DNA of 64,000 nt from Chionoecetes opilio. Taxonomy: Eukaryota > Arthropoda > Malacostraca > Decapoda > Majidae. The notes under the pieces were generated by a model. That model did no database searches, was not told the DNA's origin, and was given only the letters and a program-made list of their open reading frames with translations. The position numbers and the translations under genes are program-made. Shown here in pieces: positions 9,252 through 20,640 of this stretch. The stretch lies in contig JACEEZ010018148.1 in assembly GCA_016584305.1 (NCBI GenBank), positions 370,183-434,182 on the forward strand. Direction: 5' to 3'. Each line of letters begins with the position of its first letter. Positions within the stretch are counted from its first letter, which is position 1.

Positions 9252-11021
9252 ATGTCAGAAATACGCAAGTGGAGTGATGAATATGTCAAATATGGTTTTA
9301 CTTCCCTCCTGGATAATGGTGGAGGTCCAGACCGAGCACAATGCATGATCTGCCACTTCATTGTTTATAACTCAAATTTGAGGCCTGCCAGACTCCAAAA
9401 ACACCAGGCAAAGCATCCATATGAACAAGCACAAACTCTCGAGACCCTGCAGGCCAAGAGGGCTAGGTATGACCAAAAAGGTACGTTACCTCAACTTGTA
9501 TTGAAGCCAGTGCCAAAACCCCATGTTCTTGCTTCCTACCAAGTAGCATACCTCTGCATAAGGGAGAAAGCTTCTTACTCTACCCTGGATAACGTGGTCA
9601 AGCCATGCATGATTAAGATGGTGGAACTGGTTCTGGGACCTGATGCAGCCCAGATGATTGAGGAAGTGCCTCTGTCTAGTGATGTCATCGCAGGACGAGT
9701 TGTAGATATGAGCTGCAACATTTTGGACCAGGTTGTTCAGGCGATTAAAGATAGTCCAATTCGCATCAGCCTGCAGTTGGAGGAATCAACAGATGTTTCC
9801 AATGTAAGTGAATTGATTGTTTATGCCCGGTACATCAAGGACGGTGGAATCAGAGACGAGTTCCTCTTCTGTGAGGGTTTGAAAACAACAACCAAGACAA
9901 CAGATGTATTTCGGGTCTTAGATGAGTTCTTTGAGAGGCATCAGATCAAGTGGGAGAAGGTAGGGTCGATCTGCACGGATGGTGCCTCAGCCATGATTGG
10001 GAATAAGTCTGACTTTGCTGATTTAGTAAAGGCAAGAGTACCAGATCTCATAATGAAGCACTGTGTTCTCAATCACCATGCTCTAGCAACAAATACGTTG
10101 CCACCTCACCTCAAGGATGTTTTATTTATTTGTGTTCAAGTTGTAAATTTCATCCGGGATAGCTCTTCAAACCACAGAATCTTCAACCTATTTTGTGAGG
10201 AGATGGGAAGTGAGCATGTTCACCTTCTCTTCCACACGGAAGTACGGTGGCTGTCTCAAAGTAAAATCTTGACTCGTATTGCAGAGCTCCATGTTGAGAT
10301 TGCTTTATTCCTCAAAGAACATCAGAGTATATTTGCTAAAGATTTTGAAAATGAAATTGTCATCCTCTCTTTCTTCTATCTAGCAGACATCATCAACCAC
10401 TTGAATAGACTCAACTTGACTATGCAAGAAGGAGTGGGTGTGAATAGTCTTCGTTGTGCTGAGAAGGTAGAAGCATTCAAGAGGAAGGTCACACTTTGGA
10501 GGCACCGGGTCCAGGAAGGGAATGTTGGAAGCTTTCCTACCTTGGACGAGAAGTTGGGGGATAAGACATTAAGTCCCATGCTCGCAGAAAGCATTGTTGC
10601 TCATCTCTCACACCTTGAGACCACTATGATTCATTACTTTCCCAAGGATTGCACAACTCCAGAATGGATTCGTCAGCCCTTCCTGGCAGACATGAGCGAT
10701 GATGACAACCTGAAGGAGGAGCATATCGATCTACAGGTGAACCAGAGTTGTCAAACAAAATTTCGAACGTTACTGCTGTGTGACTTCTGGTGTGACCAAT
10801 TAGTAGCTCACCCTGGATTGGCGAAGGCAGCACTGGAGAAAATTATTCCATTCCCAACTACCTATCTGTGTGAGGAAGCATTCTCAAACATGCTTCAAAT
10901 AATAATAAAAACCAAGAGTGATCCTCCAGGTGGCCTGCTCCATAACATGAGGGTGGCTGTGGCCGGAACCAAGCCTGATTTTGATAAACTTGTGGCCCAA
11001 AAACAAGAAGAATCACGCTGA
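9252..11021 (+). CDS. hAT-superfamily transposase or domesticated ZBED-like protein
   Basis: An uninterrupted 589-aa ORF of the ZBED5/SCAND3-like hAT group. Residues about 10-55 form a BED-like zinc finger (CMIC, then H51 and H55). The RNase H-fold core follows, with LEESTD (D181) and CTDGASAM (D243), then HCVLNHH (C271), and near the C terminus YLCEEAFSNM, the hAT glutamate and dimerisation segment. The usual C-x2-H after the second Asp reads C-V-L-N with His one residue later, so the C-x2-H is not intact. I chose ATG 9252 over an upstream ATG at 9129 because a good 3' splice site (TTTTCTGTTCACAG) ends about 18 bases before 9252 and the residues before it are hydrophobic and unlike the family. 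No terminal repeats are obvious, so either an old transposon or a host gene is possible. Confidence 0.8.
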   Translation: MSEIRKWSDEYVKYGFTSLLDNGGGPDRAQCMICHFIVYNSNLRPARLQKHQAKHPYEQAQTLETLQAKRARYDQKGTLPQLVLKPVPKPHVLASYQVAYLCIREKASYSTLDNVVKPCMIKMVELVLGPDAAQMIEEVPLSSDVIAGRVVDMSCNILDQVVQAIKDSPIRISLQLEESTDVSNVSELIVYARYIKDGGIRDEFLFCEGLKTTTKTTDVFRVLDEFFERHQIKWEKVGSICTDGASAMIGNKSDFADLVKARVPDLIMKHCVLNHHALATNTLPPHLKDVLFICVQVVNFIRDSSSNHRIFNLFCEEMGSEHVHLLFHTEVRWLSQSKILTRIAELHVEIALFLKEHQSIFAKDFENEIVILSFFYLADIINHLNRLNLTMQEGVGVNSLRCAEKVEAFKRKVTLWRHRVQEGNVGSFPTLDEKLGDKTLSPMLAESIVAHLSHLETTMIHYFPKDCTTPEWIRQPFLADMSDDDNLKEEHIDLQVNQSCQTKFRTLLLCDFWCDQLVAHPGLAKAALEKIIPFPTTYLCEEAFSNMLQIIIKTKSDPPGGLLHNMRVAVAGTKPDFDKLVAQKQEESR

Positions 11022-11284
11022 TGTGTATATATTTCGTTACCTCTCTTTCAATACTATTTATTTTTTCGTAGGCAGGTTTGTTATCCTTATATGTTAATTT
11101 TATTTTTTCGTCTTTTCTGATCGAGTTTGATTATTACTGGAGTAATTCTTTGATGCCTTATTTTTTTTAATTAAAGTGAATAGAGTAAATGATAAAACAG
11201 TGCATTACTTGTTTTATTTAACTCTTGTAGTACTGAGGAACTCTAATACTTGTAATTCCTTGTAAGAGGGTACTAGACTGCCTA
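11022..11284. other. 3' flank of the hAT ORF, no gene seen
   Basis: AT-rich sequence with long T runs and an AATTAAA near 11168 that could serve as a weak polyadenylation signal for the hAT ORF. I see no other structure. Confidence 0.4.
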
Positions 11285-11368
11285 AAGGTGCGGCCACACT
11301 TGCCCAAGAACTTTGCCCGAAACACTGCATTGCACGATGGACACATGTCACACACATGCTAGCAACAG

Positions 11369-12084
11369 TAGGGTGGTCCTTAAAATTGAAACTCGGAAAG
11401 TCTAAGCTCCAACCCCCGGAATTCATTGGAATAGTCGAGAAAACTCCTAGTGAATTTTTTTATTCAATCAGACAACATTTACCCCTCCCTCATCGACCTT
11501 GAAGTTTCACCCTGAGGATCAAAAACAACAATCCTTGAAAAAAAAAATTTGTGCCATTCATTCCCAAAATGTTAGCTTATAACACACAACAGTGTTTTAT
11601 AAATGGTTACCTCATTACACAGTTAAATGACCACAATCCACAGTTAATATCAGTGAAAAAAGAAACGCACGAAAATTTGACCATTTTCGAACTTCACAAA
11701 TCTTAAGCAAAATGTCTTTCTACCTCAAATACATAGTTTGTAGTGGCTGTAGCCCAACGTAAATCAAGTGTAACTGCAGTATATTTTAACACAACATGGA
11801 AGTATAATTTTTGTTCCATGAACACAATCTGAGTCTCTTTAGAAGACTCTAACAGACTACTCACAAGGCTCCTAGGCCCGTCCGACTTAGTACTCCTGCT
11901 CCTGGTGGGCCGCCACACCAGCAGCCACGGTCTTCTTTCTGGAGTCCGGGAACTCCGCGCGATGACGAGAGACATCTTGGAGGAGAAATTGCAGTTGCTC
12001 CTCATCCTGAGTTAGCCTTCGGTTGTACTCCTGGATGAGGGCAACTCCTCGCTCTGCGTGGTCGTTGATGACTGCCATCCGCAC
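11369..12084 (-). mobile_element. Truncated second copy of the 3495-6187 element family
   Basis: Starts with TAGGGTGGTCC, related to the TAGGGTGTCCC terminus of the first element, and carries the same C-terminal coding motif on the minus strand. The outer sequence on both sides contains ACATGTCACAC.CATGCTAGCAACA, an imperfect ~25-bp direct repeat. The opposite terminal repeat is not found near 12084, so this copy is truncated. Confidence 0.5.
11887..12084 (-). pseudogene. C-terminal fragment of the uncharacterised DDE-like family
   Basis: The 65-residue reading contains VINDHAERGVALIQEYN followed by a TQDEEQLQFLL-like stretch. It aligns with VNDAAERGIALVQRY in the larger pseudogene at 3747-5984. 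Two diverged copies sharing this motif support a real, multicopy protein family. The N-terminal and central parts are absent. Confidence 0.6.
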
Positions 12085-12247
12085 ATGTCACACGCATGCT
12101 AGCAACACTGCAACAGGTCACAGACAATAATGGGACAGTGTTTCATGCAAAGCCATGAACATGCTGGAAACAGAGGTGTGGTAGTGAGGTTGTACACACT
12201 TGTCTGAGCCACTATCCAGCACCATGGCGTGAGGGAGGAAGCCATAC

Positions 12248-12742
12248 TTGCCGCTGCAGCAAGCCATATTATGTGGAGAAGAGAAACGGCAGAGAAAGAA
12301 TTGTCGGCAATTTTGGGTGCGTCCATATTTTAGCCCAAACTCCTGTGGTGAAAGGCACAATGTCATCTCATTGACCTGCTTAGAGATGATGTTGGATTGT
12401 TGCTGGCACAACTTCGGGGACGGTGCATCCTTTCTGGATTTCTATAGGATGTCCAAGTCGGACTTTGACCACATACTCAACACAATTGGACTTACTGTCA
12501 CCAAAGTTGAAACCAGACTCAGAAAACAGATTTCGACCGCTGACCGCCTGGCAGTAACTCTACAATGTCTGGTGATGGGTGATTCATATCGCAGTCTCAT
12601 CTACCTATGCAAAGTATCCAAGCATCTACCGCTCCAGCTCCAGACTTTTGTCAATGTTAGGCTGTTGTCAATGCTCCCGCTACGGTTTTCCACGCGTCTA
12701 CCTTTTCCACTTGTTTTTTATAGTTGGCTACAGATCCCATAA
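12248..12742 (+). pseudogene. PIF/Harbinger nuclease, N-terminal fragment
   Basis: The translation has the order typical of Harbinger nucleases: NCRQFWVRPYF, then FLDFYRMSKSDFDHIL, then RLAVTLQCLVMGDSYRSL. The family's catalytic DDE residues lie downstream of this segment and are not found, so the gene is a deletion derivative. The sequence after about 12650 does not look like Harbinger. It may have been mobilised only in trans. Confidence 0.75.
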
Positions 12743-13011
12743 CACGGGATGTGATTGATAGAGGTCAATTACAATGAATGTCTGCTCCTTTCTCCACTCC
12801 ATTCTCTACCTTATCTCTGTTGTCACTTGTCTGGTCTGTTAGACTCATGTCCACAGCTCATAGCGTCATCCACACCAGTGCTGCCAACAAGACCCCGGCA
12901 CAGTTTCCAACATGATCCGGACACTGGTGCTCGGAGCATGTGTGTAAAGGTTCAAGGCAAAGTCAGAAACATGTTACAAACAAATGTTTCGAGCAAGTGT
13001 GACTGCACCTT

Positions 13012-13990
13012 TAGCTTGACTACAGAGAGTACTGAGGTTGGAAAAGGTTCAGAAACGCTGCCTTAGGGTATCAAATATAAGGTTCATTCAGAAGGGGGAG
13101 GCAAATTACCTGCTTGTGCCCCCCCCCACCCCTGTACATGCCCCTGCCAGTGACTAAGGGAATAAGACTTCAAAGATAATGGCGAGTTTCAACTGAATGA
13201 AAACAAAACTGATCTCTATATAACATTTTATTAATCTGGCAACTACTGTAAATCTAAAAACCAATGAAAGTCTAATCATCTGTGCAATTATGAATGATAT
13301 AACTTTTCATATAATATTAACAAGTCTGTAATTCAATCAATCAATAAACAAATACATGTTCTACTCTTAACAATTGCTGAATTGCTGAACACATACTAAA
13401 AAGTTCAAAGTGAAGCATCTTTTTTTCTTGAATGAAAAAAACTTATTACTCTTTCAGTCTATTTACATATGATAAAAAAATGTGGCTTTTCAAATACTTT
13501 CCTTATCTCTTGCACATTTGGTTTAGAGTACTCATTTGCTATACTTCAACATGATCTACTTGTATTTCTTGGTAGGAAACATTGCTAAATTTGATAATCT
13601 TAACCAGCACCATTATAACTAGTTTACAAGTAGGTCACATCACATTTCATCAAGACAAACTACATACAGCTTGCATGTGAATGTTTTAAATTTCATAAGT
13701 TTTGGCTGATCAGACACTTAATACTGAATTTCCAGTACTTTTCATACATTCCATAATTTTCAGTAGTCCCTTGTAAGACAATGTGGCAGGTTCATGTGCC
13801 ACGTTTCCAAACCATGTCTTACACCATAGAAACCCATTATATGTGTTAATGTAGCAGCCCTGTGCCATGGCCAGGCCTAATCACCCCTATTTACCCCACC
13901 AAGGCCTAACTTGGCAATACGCAGTGGACAGCCTCAAGTTGTTTTAGACACGTATAATCATTGCTTATAAAAAATACGCACAACAGTTCT
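13012..13990. other. AT-rich intergenic sequence, nothing recognised
   Basis: No coding exon, repeat array or RNA gene is apparent. It may include undetected old transposon remnants. Confidence 0.4.
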
Positions 13991-13997
13991 CATGAAG

Positions 13998-14178
13998 CCC
14001 GTCAGGGTGGCAAGGTTGGTAGAGACGTGAGTTCCCAATGTGCAGCGTCCCTGTGCATTCGGTCAGCGGTTCGAGTCCGCCTAGTTCATGCTGACGTGGC
14101 GGCGCTTTGTATAGTCAATAACCTTGTAGTTGGTACTTGCAAAGTGTCTAGATAGGATGAAAATCTTATCTTATCTTA
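13998..14178 (+). mobile_element. tRNA-derived SINE, copy 1
   Basis: Begins CCCGTCAGGGTGGC, has an A-box-like GGTTGGTAGAG and a B-box GGTTCGAGTCC, then a body with GTATAGTCAATAACC and a tail TAGATAGGAT...ATCTTATCTTATC. Copies 2 (17256-17405) and 3 (44261-44444, minus) share the head, body and tail. RNA polymerase III boxes plus a tetra/pentanucleotide tail define a SINE rather than a functional tRNA gene. Confidence 0.85.
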
Positions 14179-14289
14179 GTTCTCATGAAGAACAGAAACT
14201 TTTACAGTATTCCCTCATCATACGCTTATGATGGCGTTACGTTTCTGAAAACCCAAACGTATAGCGATCTATCATATATCGAGCTCAAG

Positions 14290-14440
14290 GTTTGATTGAT
14301 TGATTGTAATGCCAAAAAGGGGGAAATGTGCCAGACATCAGAGGTCATATGGCACTATGTCAAAGCATAAAAAAGGGGAGGGGTTATAGAGAAAGAGTGA
14401 AACGGTGAGGGAAGGGGAAAGAAACAGATTATTCCAATTT
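14290..14440 (-). mobile_element. 3' end of a non-LTR retrotransposon
   Basis: The minus strand reads through CCTTCCCCTTCCC..., a CTGGCACATTTCCCCC motif, TTGGCATTAC and a tail of AATCAATCAATC. Matching 3' ends with the same tail occur at 18727 and 39085. The longer copy at 18727-19430 carries the RNase H/CCHC-like coding end, identifying this as the tail of the same LINE. Confidence 0.7.
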
Positions 14441-14774
14441 TGGGTATCGAGCCATCCCACAAGTTTGAGTATGACTTGTGGGTTTGACTCTTTTTTTTTT
14501 TGGGTACCACTGCCAATTAGCAGCTACAATTTACTATACAATATTTTCATATTGGTGCTATGTAAATATATCCTATGATTTATCTTACACATGCCCAGGA
14601 CCATATGCGAGTATTCTCATGATATATGTACAACAAGGCTCATTAAATTAAAAAAAATATTAAATAATGGTTTGTGATAACAAACATAAATAATATATTG
14701 AAACAAGTTATCATGCAAGGCTCTACAAATCTAAACCCAGATGAGATCCGATGAGACCCCAGAGATAAGTGATG

Positions 14775-14890
<116 letters not shown>

Positions 14891-14944
14891 CACTGCTTAT
14901 TATATTAATCTGTAAAAATGGACGAGGACTGCGCAGTCATTTGC

Positions 14945-15520
14945 TGAGCCAATGACTGATTTTTCCTTGCCAAAAATTTGAGTTTTTTCAGATGGAGCCT
15001 ATTTTTATCATACTCGTTAAAAAACATTTTATTAAATTTTCACCATCAAATCCTAAGGTCGCCGTTTCCATTGATAACAATGTATCTCCATCAGAAAAAG
15101 CGCTAAAACTTCGCCAGGAAATAATGGTCAGTGTCTCAGAAACTAAGGAAGTGACGGATTTGTACGTAAAAACAAGTGCGCCCCGCCCCGCATTCGCCAG
15201 CTGCCGAGTGGTCCGCTTTGCCCCACCCTGCTGGGAGGATTATTACCCTATCCAAACCTAACCTAACCTCCGAACAGGGGGGCTCGGCACCCCTCGACCC
15301 CCCGGCGAGATTATTAACCTAACTTTCAAGGGTGGGGTGGGAAGCCTCCGGACGGGGAGGGTGTGCCTGTATGTGCTATTAGACAAATCAATTATTTCTT
15401 CAGTATGTACATACATTTTGAAGGTTATGCAGAAGTGAATTAATATTGCACTGCATATTGAGAAAAAAAAAGGAAACGTAAGTGGGAACGGCGGTAGCGA
15501 CCGCGCAGTTCTCGTCCATT
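14945..15520 (+). repeat. Dispersed palindromic block, copy
   Basis: Contains TATCTCCATCAGAAAAAGCG, TCAGTGTCTCAGAAAC and, at 15180-15205, GCCCCGCCCCGCATTCGCC as also seen at 8880-8900. A second fragment, GACCGCGCAGTTCTCGTCC, lies at 15500. CCTAACCTAACC occurs at 15255. A member of the dispersed family described under 54604-54898. Confidence 0.6.
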
Positions 15521-16650
15521 ATAACCTATTAATCCCCCTTACTTAACTTCAATCACTTCTATGATTGAATATGACTTCAAACCAATCTCATATATAAATG
15601 ACCACTCCCTACGGACGTGACAGATAAGTCAGCAACGCAGCATTGTTCCTTCCTACAGATTACACAACAACATAACTATTGCACCATTCCCCTGTATAGG
15701 ACATTCATAAACAGATATGAAATACTATTGAATGAGACTAGATTTTCTTTCGATTCCCCCCAAAAACAACATAACTGCCACTTTCTAAAAGAAATAAAAT
15801 TTTCATACTTAAGTATATGTTAATGATAAAGCTGAAGTACTTAGATATGTAATACTGAAAAACCTCAATTATTTATAAATTCAAAGGACTGCAGTGCAGA
15901 TGACACTGAATAATGCTGGGATGTGTCTAGATTATTCATAACTGTGAACTCAAGTTGCATACATACTCTAAAAATTATTTTATATAAAGATATTTAATCT
16001 GACTGTGAACTGCCTGGGATATTGGCAAACCTAGTAACACAGTAACACTGGCATATACAATACAGTATGCAGAACTGATGGCATTTCCAGTGTCTGCAGC
16101 AGGGAGAATAAGGAGTATGTCTGCCATAGGTAAACTGTGACTCAAAGCAAATAGTCCAAGTTACCTGCAGTGAACCAATGACAAGCCATCACATCACATG
16201 CTCCGGCGATGGCATGAGATGCCTCTGTAAGGAGACCAGATCTAGGCCAAAATTTTGCAGCGATTCTTTTGCTTCTGATACCAATACTGTTTGTATGTAT
16301 GAACTTTTCATACAGGAATATAACTATAATTAATATTATTTATATATTATTTATATTGAATATTATTCAATTCAATGCAATATTATTTAATGATTAAGAC
16401 CGAAACTATGAAAATATCTTTACTCTAGAAATACTTTCAACTTTTTCCAAAATGGTGAAAAAAAAAAAAATCTTGATTGATTTCAGTTAATACAGATGAA
16501 AGATGCCCATTCATGCCCCTGTGAAAAGGAAATCTTCAGGTCTCCAGCATTAGCCTACATTATAAATTGCTCAGTATAAACTTTCACTCACAGCATATGA
16601 TTCCATCTCAGTATGTGGATTTTGATCCCAGACCTAAAAAATTGATGCGA
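15521..16650. other. AT-rich intergenic sequence, nothing recognised
   Basis: No exon-like ORF with homology, RNA gene or array was found by eye. Confidence 0.4.
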
Positions 16651-17255
16651 GGGTGATTTGTCCCCGGGTGAAATGTCCCGGTTGATTCGCCCCCGGGGTA
16701 TTCTTGCCTGGAGGATTAGTCTCCTTGGCTGTATTTTGGTCGTATTACGAAGCTCCATTACTGCGACATGTATCTACAATGCTTAATCTTTATTACTGTA
16801 AATTCTAAAAAAAACTCGGAAGGAATATACTATAATATATAAAATAACTTCTGTGAATCTAGGGAAGTGGAGGAGCTTGTCGTGCGTCCAGTCGCCATTG
16901 CCGCACGTAGCGGCTCATAGTAGTGGACGGCACTGAGCCAGTGAATATTCATTCAATTTTAACTAAACATTAGCCACTAAAGCACAAGAGGATTCTTGAG
17001 TGGAAGTAGCAAAAGCTTTCAACTCTAGAATGGTCTCCTTCGGCTTCATAACCGCAGCAGTCTAGAATGATTGTGCTCATTCACACATTTTCAAGATAGT
17101 GAAGGTCTGATCAGTGCTCATTCACACTTTCAAAATAATGAAGGTCTGATCTGTGCTCATTCACACTTTTTCAAGATAATGAAGGTTGATCTGTGCTCAT
17201 TCACACTTTTTCAAGATAATGAAGGTCTGATCTGTGCTCATTCACACTTTTTCAA

Positions 17256-17405
17256 CCCGCCAGGGTGGTGGTGGTGCCGGTTGTGTTAGAATCACCTGGT
17301 GTCTGCAGAGTTCGATCGTCACAAATTTGTCTGGTGTGTCCTTTGTTGTCAATACCTAGAGTTGGACTGCAAGTGTCTAGATAGGATCAAAGTATCTTAT
17401 CTTAT
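17256..17405 (+). mobile_element. tRNA-derived SINE, copy 2, inside the minisatellite
   Basis: Starts CCCGCCAGGGTGGTGG and ends GTGTCTAGATAGGATC...ATCTTATCTTATC, as in copy 1, with a degraded B box (GAGTTCGATCG). It inserted within a repeat unit, so the minisatellite pre-dates it. Confidence 0.75.
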
Positions 17406-18726
17406 CACACTTTTTCAGATAGTGAAGGTCTGATCGTGCTCATTCACACTTTTCAAGATAATGAAGGTTGATCTGTGCTCATTCACACTTTTTCAAGATA
17501 GTGAAGGTCTGATCAGTGCTCATTCACACTTTTTCAAGACAATGAAGGTCTGATCTGTGCTCATTCACACTTTTTCAAGATAATGAAGGTCTGATCAGTG
17601 CTCATTCACACTTTTTCAAGACATGAAGGTCTGATCTGTGCTCATTCACACTTTTTCAAGATAATGAAGGTTGATCTGTGCTCATTCACACTTTTTCAAG
17701 ATAGTGAAGGTCTGATCTATGTTCATTCACACTTTTTCAAGATAATGAAGGTCTGATCTGTGCTCATTCACACTTTTTCAAGATAGTGAAGGTCTGATCT
17801 ATGTTCATTCACACTTTTTCAAGATAATGAAGGTCTGATCTGTGCTCATTCACACTTTTTCAAGATAATGAAGGTCTGATCTGTGCTCATTCACACTTTT
17901 TCAAGATAATGAAGGTCTGATCTGTGCTCATTCACACTTTTTCAAGATAATGAAGGTCTGATCAGTGCTCATTCACACTTTTTCAAGATAGTGAAGGTCT
18001 GATCTGTGCTCATTCACACTTTTTCAAGATAGTGAAGGTCTGATCTGTGCTTATTCACACTTTTTCAAGATAATGAAAGTCTGATCTGTGCTCATTCACA
18101 CTTTTTCAAGATAATGAAGGTCTGATCTGTGCTCATTCACACTTTTTCAAGATAATGAAGGTCTGATCAGTGCTCATTCACACTTTTTCAAGATAGTGAA
18201 GGTCTGATCTGTGCTCATTCACACTTTTTCAAGATAATGAAGGTTGATCTGTGCTCATTCACACTTTTTCAAGATAATGAAGGTTGATCTGTGCTCATTC
18301 ACACTTTTTCAAGATAATGAAGGTCTGATCTGTGCTCATTCACACTTTTTCAAGATAGTGAAGGTCTGATCTGTGCTCATTCACACTTTTTCAAGATAAT
18401 GAAGGTCTGATCTGTGCTCATTCACACTTTTTCAAGATAATGAAGGTCTGATCTGTGCTCATTCACACTTTTTCAAGATAGTGAAGGTCTGATCTGTGCT
18501 CATTCACACTTTTTCAAGATAATGAAGGTCTGATCAGTGCTCATTCACACTTTTTCAAGATAGTGAAGGTCTGATCTGTGCTCATTCACACTTTTTCAAG
18601 ATAGTGAAGGTCTGATCTGTGCTCATTCACACTTTTTCAAGATAATGAAGGTCTGATCTGTGCTCATTCACACTTTTTCAAGATAGTGAAGGTCGGATCT
18701 GTGCTCATTCACACTTTTTCTAGATA

Positions 18727-19425
18727 GTTGATTTAATGATTGATTTAATGCCAAAAAAGGGGAATGTGCCAGACATCAGGGGTCATATGGCACTATGGCA
18801 AAGCATATAAAGGGGAGGGGTTAAAGAATAATAGTGAAACGATGAGGGAAGGGGAAAGAACGGAATGTTACAGCAGGATGGTTAGATCAGATGTAGGATG
18901 TGGATTTGTTGGAGGAAGGAGGTTAAATTTTCCAGGGAGAAGGAGGGGGATTCCGGGAGAATGTCCGCAAGACAGGGAGGTCGGGAAAGGGAGGACAAAT
19001 GAGGGAAGGAACTGGAACGGGCAGGATATTAGGACATGTTGGACAGGGAGAGGAACTTGACAGGGTGTGCAGAGGGTTGGGGAGGAGCGTGACATGAGAT
19101 AGGAGTGTGTGAGGTTGGTATGGCCTATGCGTAAGCATGCGAGAGCAGTCTCCCAACGTCTATTAGAGTGGTAAGGATTTGACCATGGAGAGATAGAGGG
19201 TTTGATCAGGCGAGGTTTATTGGCAGAGAAAGTGGTTCAGGAGGATTGCCAGTGGTCGAATAGGAAAGATTTAAAGGAAGGGTAGTAGTCGGAGGCTGGC
19301 AAGTTTGAGAAACGGGGGCATTGGGACATAGTGGCCGAGCGCGCCAAAGAATCAACACGTTCGTTGCCCAAGATACCCACGTGACTTGGTACCCAGCAGA
19401 AGCAAATTGTTTGGTGGCGTTTTCA
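18727..19425 (-). mobile_element. LINE 3' fragment with RNase H/CCHC-like coding end
   Basis: On the minus strand the decayed frames read ILGNERVDSLAR (end of a retroelement RNase H), then RWETALARLRIGHT and CTPCQVPLPVQHVLISCP, the cysteine/histidine segment common at the C terminus of I/Jockey-like LINE ORF2. A 3' tail of TTTAAATCAATCA follows. Frameshifts make it inactive. It lies inside the 41-bp array. Confidence 0.75.
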
Positions 19426-20640
19426 AGATAGTGAAGGTCTGTCTGATCAGTGCTCATTCACACTTTTTCAAGATAATTAAGGTCTGATCTGTGCTCATTC
19501 ACACTTTTTCAAGATAGTGAAGGTCTGATCTGTGCTCATTCACACTTTTTCAAGATAGTGAAGGTCTGATCTGTGCTCATTCACACTTTTTCAAGATAGT
19601 GAAGGTCTGATCTGTGCTCATTCATACTTTTTCAAGATAGTGAAGGTCTGATCTGTGCTCATTCACACTTTTTCAAGATAATGAAGGTCTGATCTGTGCT
19701 CATTCACACTTTTTCAAGATAATGAAGGTCTGATCAGTGCTCATTCACACTTTTTCAAGATAGTGAAGGTCTGATCAGTGCTCATTCACACTTTTTCAAG
19801 ATAGTGAAGGTCTGATCTGTGCTCATTCACACTTTTTCAAGATAATGAAGGTCTGATCTGTGCTCATTCACACTTTTTCAAGATAATGAAGGTCTGATCT
19901 GTGCTCATTCACACTTTTTCAAGATAGTGAAGGTCTGATCAGTGCTCATTCACACTTTTTCAAGATAATGAAGGTCTGATCTGTGCTCATTCACACTTTT
20001 TCAAGATAGTGAAGGTCTGATCTGTTCTCATTCACACTTTTCAAGTTAATGAAGGTCTCATCCCCAACAGTGTGAACACGAGCCTTGCCAGTATTGCTTG
20101 GCTCCATGAGCGTTTTTTTCTGCGCAGCTTAAATGAAGTTAAGACCGTCAACAAGCTTTTCCCTGCCACGGCTTGCTGTGAATGTATGCGGCATGTTGTT
20201 CAGGCAGTGGTGGTCCCCGCCTACTGAGAAGTGAAAACAGAAAATGATTTGCCCTCGTGGTTTCATAAGGTTGAATTGAACCAATGACCATTAGTTAAGC
20301 TAATAACCTGATGTATCATACCAACGAAAATACAGCCAAAGGGATGAATCACACATGGGTACAAATCACCCTAGGGGACGAATCCTCCAGGGATGAATAC
20401 CCAGGGGGCGAATCAACCGGGACAATTCACTCGGGGACAAATCACCCTACAACCTAAAAATTCACATGTACTATATCCTTAATTATGTTCCAACGTGTTG
20501 AACAGGAACATGATATAATTCCATCTTACGAAAGTCACAACCATCTTTTTCAATACAAACAAATGTATTATGTGCAACTCTGTCATCATTTGTACCTGGT
20601 TTCTTAATTAATGTGTTATATGTCTGATTACACCAAAACA

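Larger units (their letters stand above)
11285..13011 (+). mobile_element. Defective PIF/Harbinger transposon
   Basis: AAGGTGCGGCCACACTTGC at 11285 is matched by an inverted GCAAGTGTGACTGCACCTT ending at 13011, with TA on each outer side. Between them lie the N-terminal half of a Harbinger nuclease and a younger insertion at 11369-12084. The exact target duplication (normally a TWA triplet) is not clean here. Confidence 0.7.
17071..20057. repeat. 41-bp minisatellite, about 50 units
   Basis: The unit (AAGGTCTGATCTGTGCTCAT, then TCACACTTTTTCAAGATAATG) occurs in tandem at 17071-17255, 17407-18726 and 19423-20057. A SINE and a LINE fragment interrupt it. Variants alternate at two spots: CTGATCTGTG or CTGATCAGTG, and GATAATG or GATAGTG. 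Some units lack two bases (GGTTGATC). Higher-order patterns of these variants suggest unequal exchange within blocks. Confidence 0.95.
16651..20448. mobile_element. 3.8-kb inverted-repeat element carrying a 41-bp minisatellite
   Basis: The left arm (about 16651-16745) and right arm (about 20325-20448) are inverted copies: GGGTGATTTGTCCCCGGGTG, GGTTGATTCGCCCCC, CCTGGAGGATT and GGCTGTATTTT all recur in order on the opposite strand. Each arm is itself built of short sub-repeats (GATTTGTCCCC-like). Outside the arms, ACCTAAAAAATT and ACCTAAAAATT look like an ~11-bp target duplication separated by a few bases. Long sub-repeated arms with a 9-11-bp duplication would fit a Mutator-like or foldback element; no transposase is visible. 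Confidence 0.6.

Noticed and set aside
13998..14178. tRNA gene
   Set aside because: A and B boxes are present, but the cloverleaf is degenerate, a non-tRNA body and a tetranucleotide tail follow, and two other copies share the same layout. It is a SINE.
17071..20057. Regular ~41-bp repeats that might suggest a CRISPR array
   Set aside because: The units are directly tandem with no unique spacers, the genome is eukaryotic, and the repeat lies in a transposon-like element. It is a minisatellite.
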